NCBI GenBank assembly: GCA_015228995.1
Contig: JADGCM010000020.1
Coordinates: 1 to 17,555, forward strand
From: Magnetococcales bacterium
GTDB taxonomy: Bacteria; Pseudomonadota; Magnetococcia; Magnetococcales; JADGCH01
Length of the DNA stretch: 17,555 nucleotides
Direction of reading: 5' to 3'
In this document: piece by piece, positions 14,479 through 17,555 of the stretch
How positions within the stretch are numbered: position 1 is the stretch's first letter
Layout: each line of letters begins with the position of its first letter
Made by a program: the position numbers and the translations under genes
Notes under the pieces: model-generated
The model's input: only the letters and a program-made list of their open reading frames with translations
Databases searched by the model: none
Told to the model about the DNA's origin: nothing

Positions 14479-15771
14479 TCACTCAAACGCTTTGCTGATT
14501 TGTCCCGTGCTGCCGAGCAGACGATAGAAATTGGTTAAATAATTAAGTTCTTCCGAGGTCAGAGACGAACGGGCGGTAAACAACTCGGTTTCGGAGTTGA
14601 GCACATCCAGCAATGTGCGTTTGCCCATCTTGAACTGTTGGTGGTAGGAATCGGCCACCTTGCGACTGATGTCGACGTGTTGTTTAAGGTGAGTGATGCG
14701 ATTACGTGACATTTCCAGGTTGTCCCACGCCACTCTCGCTCCCTCTTGAACAAGACGCTGCATTTGATCCAGCATCTCTTGGCTTGCGCTGACGCGATGG
14801 CTGCTCTCTCGCTGTTTTGCCAAGTCGGCTCCACCGCGCAATAAATTATAATTCATGCGCAGCATGGCAGCCATCCCTTTGCCGTCGCCTACAGTTCCAG
14901 ACACGTCGGCATTATTCAGAGCCGACAGTTCCAGATTGAAACGCGGCATGAAAGCGGCGTAGGTGGCGTCGTAATCGGCTTTTGCTGCCGATAAATCAGC
15001 CTGTGCTGCCAAAATAGCAGGGTGTTGTTTGAGGGCAACCTCTACTGCCGAGTTGGCATCTTTGGGCAGTAGGGCGGTCTTAACCTGTGGTAAAGAGAGC
15101 CCTTTAGGGGCCTCCCCTACCACGCGGATAAAACGAGTTACAGCGTTTTTGTAAGCCGTATCAATTGCAACTTGGTTGGACGACATCAGCGCCCAACGCG
15201 TTTCGGTCTGCTGCACATCGGCTTCAGTCCCAGCCCCGCTCTCAAATTTCTGCTTGATTTTTTCCAAAATGCGCTGATGCAACACTACGTTGTCCTTGAC
15301 CAACTCCAGCAACTGCTCCTGCTTGTAGTTGTCTAGGTAGACATCACTGACCGATTGCATCACCGTTTCAAGCGTTTTTTGCTGATTATGTTGTGCGGCT
15401 AAGGCCGCCTGCTCGGCTTTATCCACCGCATGGCTGGTAGCAAAACCGTCAAACAATAGCTGAGTCGCCGTTACAGTGGCCTCACGACGATTGAGCGTCA
15501 TACCATCGGGGGTGGTAGCGCGAGTCGTGGTGTTATTGCTGTATTCACGACCGTAGCCGCCATTAACATCAACAGTGGGTAAATAACCGGCACGAGCTTG
15601 ACCAATTTGTTGTTCAACCGCAGCCTTGTTTTGTTGCGCCGCCAACAATTCGGGATTGGTCTGCACCGCCTTGCCTACTGCCTCTGACAAGGTCTGTGCC
15701 CAGAGAGGCGTCGCAGACGAACCCATTACCAACAACCAAGCAGCGATTAAAATAGACAGCTGACCTTGCAT
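14479..15771 (-). CDS. TolC-family outer-membrane channel protein of type I secretion
   Basis: Trimeric outer-membrane/periplasmic tunnel protein that docks with an ABC transporter and membrane-fusion protein. The ATG at 15771 gives about 430 residues and follows aggga with good spacing. A TTG eight codons further up is less likely because it would put polar residues ahead of the signal peptide. The signal peptide (QGQLSILIAAWLLVMGSSA, cleavage near LWA-QT) is clear. Two internally related OEP repeats follow, each built of long coiled-coil helices and strand pairs: LSEAVGKAVQTNPELLAA, TQLLFDGFAT, KFESGAGTEADVQQTE, then AVEVALKQHPAILAAQADL, MNYNLLRGGADLAK and KMGKRTLLDVLNSETELF. These fit the type I secretion (AggA/LapE-like) subgroup. 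It lies just downstream of a large surface-protein gene on the same strand, which may be its cargo. Confidence 0.93.
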   Translation of the reverse strand: MQGQLSILIAAWLLVMGSSATPLWAQTLSEAVGKAVQTNPELLAAQQNKAAVEQQIGQARAGYLPTVDVNGGYGREYSNNTTTRATTPDGMTLNRREATVTATQLLFDGFATSHAVDKAEQAALAAQHNQQKTLETVMQSVSDVYLDNYKQEQLLELVKDNVVLHQRILEKIKQKFESGAGTEADVQQTETRWALMSSNQVAIDTAYKNAVTRFIRVVGEAPKGLSLPQVKTALLPKDANSAVEVALKQHPAILAAQADLSAAKADYDATYAAFMPRFNLELSALNNADVSGTVGDGKGMAAMLRMNYNLLRGGADLAKQRESSHRVSASQEMLDQMQRLVQEGARVAWDNLEMSRNRITHLKQHVDISRKVADSYHQQFKMGKRTLLDVLNSETELFTARSSLTSEELNYLTNFYRLLGSTGQISKAFE

Positions 15772-15862
15772 AACCACGTTCCCTATCGGAGCCAATTAAT
15801 ACGGTTTAACTTCAAATTTGATGCGATTCCTGTTCCACATCGGCATCATGCCTTCGTTCTTC

Positions 15863-15960
15863 CCCCTCACCCCCCCAGCCCCCTCTCCCACAGGTGGAGA
15901 GGGGGAGCGTGAAGCGGTCTCTTCACCCTCTCCCCTTGTGGGAGAGGGTAGGGTGAGGGG
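15863..15960. repeat. Palindromic repeat, copy 5, full two-headed form
   Basis: A 98-bp unit with perfect outer arms cccctcaccc (15863-15872) and gggtgagggg (15951-15960), two inner hairpins and the linker gcgtgaagcggtctcttca. The linker has the same orientation on the plus strand as in copy 3 and differs by a few substitutions. In the first hairpin a caggtgg variant replaces caagggg. It fills the gap between the surface-protein gene and the TolC gene, so it would lie in their shared transcript if they form one operon. Confidence 0.85.
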
Positions 15961-15986
15961 TGCAACTAAATAGATGCTGACCCGCA

Positions 15987-17555
15987 TCACGCCATCATAG
16001 AATGATGTTGGTCATCAAGCAACAGACCACCCACCGACAATGGCGGAGCGGGTGCAGCGATGGGCCCCATTAGCGATGAATCTGTTTCTGGACCGCTAGA
16101 AAATACCTCATGGAAGGTCGGTAACGATGGGGCTTCGTGAGGGGAACTGTTGTCGATGCTAGCCGTTACAGTAACATCGCTAAAGGCATGACTACTGTTG
16201 TTGTTGGTGTTGACACCTGTGTCACCAGACTTGCCTATTGCATGGTCCCAGGCTAGAAAATCGAGTTTTGCCGTACCGCTGCTGCCTTCTCCTGGTTCAA
16301 ATCGAATCCAATCGGAGTCGTCCAACAGAGTGGCCGCCTTGTTAGAAACGGCATCAAATGACCGCCAGTTCGTGCCGTCAAGAGAAAACTGCCAAGTTCC
16401 CTGGTCCCCATCGGTACCGACCACGGCGATCCCCAACACATCCCCTTCCGGGTCGTTCACCTGACCGAGTAAATCACCAATTTGAACAACAGTGGTCCCA
16501 TCTTCTGCCGCTCCGGCAATTTCAGAGAGGGATATTTGGGTGGCATTCACGGTAGGGGCATCGTTGACAGGAGTGACGACAATCGCAAAATCAGCCTCGA
16601 CGGCAGTGACTTCACCATTTTCATCTGAGACAGTGACAGAAAAACCATCCTCAAGCTCTTCGCTACCGTCATGTTGATATTTGACCAAGCCTTTTTGAAT
16701 GTCGTCTAGCGTGAAACGATCTCCCGCTGCCAATGAGGATTCTTTGCCTTCAAGCAGCAACTCTCCATAATCCGGGACAGACGATAGGGCATAATTTACG
16801 TCACTGGCCGGTGTGTCAGGATCGACTTTATTGGCAGCCGTGGCGCCGGGCTGATGGGCCAACATCGTTTCTGTCAAAACAACGCTCTCCCCTTCTCTGA
16901 TGCCAGTTGCCTCCAAAGAGGCATAATCGAGGGAGGGAGAGGTTCGACTAACTTCAATTTCCATGGTGGTCTTATTAGAGTAGATCGTGCCATCCGATCC
17001 TTGCCACCCAAAATCGGTCAATCCGTACCAGTGAGGCTCGGCAGCATCCGGGACAAACTGTAGATCGGCCAATTTGCTTGCTGGAATTACTTGGTCAATG
17101 GTTACCTCCGTTTCACCTAGATTTAGCGTACCATGTTCCGGTAGAGACGTAATCTTGACTTCTGTCAATGCATTTCCGTCGCTATCGCTGAATAGGGCGC
17201 TAAAATGTGCTGATGTAAAGGCAACCGGTTGGCCTTCTGTGCCGGGGACTGGGACCGTGGACTGACGAACGACCGGGGCATGGTTGGTGGCATCAAGGCT
17301 GATGGTGAGGGTAGCAGTGTCGGAGTAGGCCTGACCATCGGAGCCTTGCCAACCAAAACTGGTAGTACCGGACCAGTTTGCTTCTGGTGTAAACTTCAAG
17401 CCATTCAACGCATCGACGGCAATTTCCCGACCAACGGCTACTGGCTGTCCATCAAGACTCAGTGAGCCATGATTTGGTGCCGATGCAATCTTAATCTTGA
17501 CCAGCACATCACCGTTATCGCTATCTTGGAATGAACTACTGAATTTCGTTGCGGG
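15987..17555 (-). CDS. Large repeat-built surface protein/adhesin, C-terminal part (5' end off window)
   Basis: The open frame continues without a stop to the window edge, so the first visible ATG/GTG is not a true start; 522 codons are seen. Two copies of a roughly 110-residue domain come first. Each has an SDSD/DSDxG acidic turn, a VKI..P.HG.L.L segment and a closing FGWQGSDGxxYS motif, typical of cadherin-like tandem-95/CSPG-related modules. A CSPG/cadherin-3-like repeat follows (ATGIREGESVVLTETML ... YALSSVPDYGELLLEG ... VVTPVNDAP). Next is one Ca-binding-like beta domain with WQFSLDGTNWRSF. A short Pro/Ser-rich tail ends DDQHHSMMA. Such proteins are usually exported by type I systems, and a TolC-type gene follows. 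No RTX nonapeptides are visible in this part. Possible role: adhesion. Confidence 0.85.
   Translation of the reverse strand, partial: PATKFSSSFQDSDNGDVLVKIKIASAPNHGSLSLDGQPVAVGREIAVDALNGLKFTPEANWSGTTSFGWQGSDGQAYSDTATLTISLDATNHAPVVRQSTVPVPGTEGQPVAFTSAHFSALFSDSDGNALTEVKITSLPEHGTLNLGETEVTIDQVIPASKLADLQFVPDAAEPHWYGLTDFGWQGSDGTIYSNKTTMEIEVSRTSPSLDYASLEATGIREGESVVLTETMLAHQPGATAANKVDPDTPASDVNYALSSVPDYGELLLEGKESSLAAGDRFTLDDIQKGLVKYQHDGSEELEDGFSVTVSDENGEVTAVEADFAIVVTPVNDAPTVNATQISLSEIAGAAEDGTTVVQIGDLLGQVNDPEGDVLGIAVVGTDGDQGTWQFSLDGTNWRSFDAVSNKAATLLDDSDWIRFEPGEGSSGTAKLDFLAWDHAIGKSGDTGVNTNNNSSHAFSDVTVTASIDNSSPHEAPSLPTFHEVFSSGPETDSSLMGPIAAPAPPLSVGGLLLDDQHHSMMA

Noticed and set aside
82..15960. CRISPR array formed by the recurring repeat
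   Set aside because: Copies are kilobases apart, palindromic, of unequal length and at gene borders; there are no regular spacers and no cas genes.
15796..15990. Minus-strand open frame of 64 codons between the adhesin and TolC genes
   Set aside because: Most of it is repeat copy 5, giving the same Pro/Ser/Gly/Glu-rich translation as the other copies. No credible start site or conserved content.
17505..17507. GTG at 17507 as the start of the surface protein
   Set aside because: The frame stays open to the window edge, and the 16 upstream codons (FSSSFQDSDNGD and preceding residues) continue the domain pattern seen in the next repeat.

Overview
The window is dense Gram-negative chromosomal DNA: every clear gene lies within about 240 bases of the next, and no gene-free stretch exceeds 300 bases. 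Kdo transferase, a secretin, a TolC-type channel and a lipoprotein signal show a two-membrane envelope. The folate/FAD tRNA methyltransferase TrmFO is unusual for gammaproteobacteria. Together with an MSHA-type pilus locus and tandem-repeat adhesin domains, it points to an alphaproteobacterial-type or deep-branching proteobacterium. A marine magnetotactic coccus (Magnetococcia) is one candidate, but this is inference from gene content, not a phylogenetic result.

Layout. (1) 21-49: terminator of a gene off the left edge. (2) 243-3098, plus strand: a YqaA/DedA-type membrane protein, secF and trmFO, packed head to tail. (3) 3062-5409, minus strand: rmlB then waaA, overlapping by GTGA, for dTDP-sugar and lipid A-core synthesis. 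waaA converges on trmFO and their 3' ends overlap by 37 bp inside a repeat element. (4) 5635-13162, plus strand: a five-gene MSHA-type cluster: MshL secretin lipoprotein, MshN-like TPR protein, MshM/ExeA-like ATPase with peptidoglycan-binding and SPOR domains, MshE motor ATPase with a c-di-GMP-type MshEN domain, and MshG platform protein. The first three junctions overlap, so this looks like one operon. It holds no pilin, prepilin peptidase or MshI/J/K gene. (5) 13195-13611, minus: a small unknown gene with a strong ribosome binding site. (6) 13818-14474, plus: HAD-IB phosphatase. (7) 14479-17555, minus: the C-terminal part of a large repeat-built surface protein followed by a TolC-family outer-membrane channel, a typical type I secretion pairing.

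Five copies of a C/G-rich palindromic repeat (cccctcaccc ... gggtgagggg outer arms with an inner ctctccc/gggagag hairpin) occupy the larger gaps: 82-139, 3058-3095, 5502-5597, 13728-13796 and 15863-15960. One supplies the C-terminal codons of both trmFO and waaA. Another produces a false 51-codon N-terminal extension on mshL.

Functionally, the right two thirds is about the cell surface. The secretin and its probable assembly factors (the MshN/MshM pair recalls GspB/GspA), a motor likely to sense c-di-GMP, and a type I-type adhesin/channel pair would fit surface attachment. The most notable points are the pilin-less, rearranged msh cluster, the SPOR fusion on its ATPase, and the repeat used as coding sequence on both strands.
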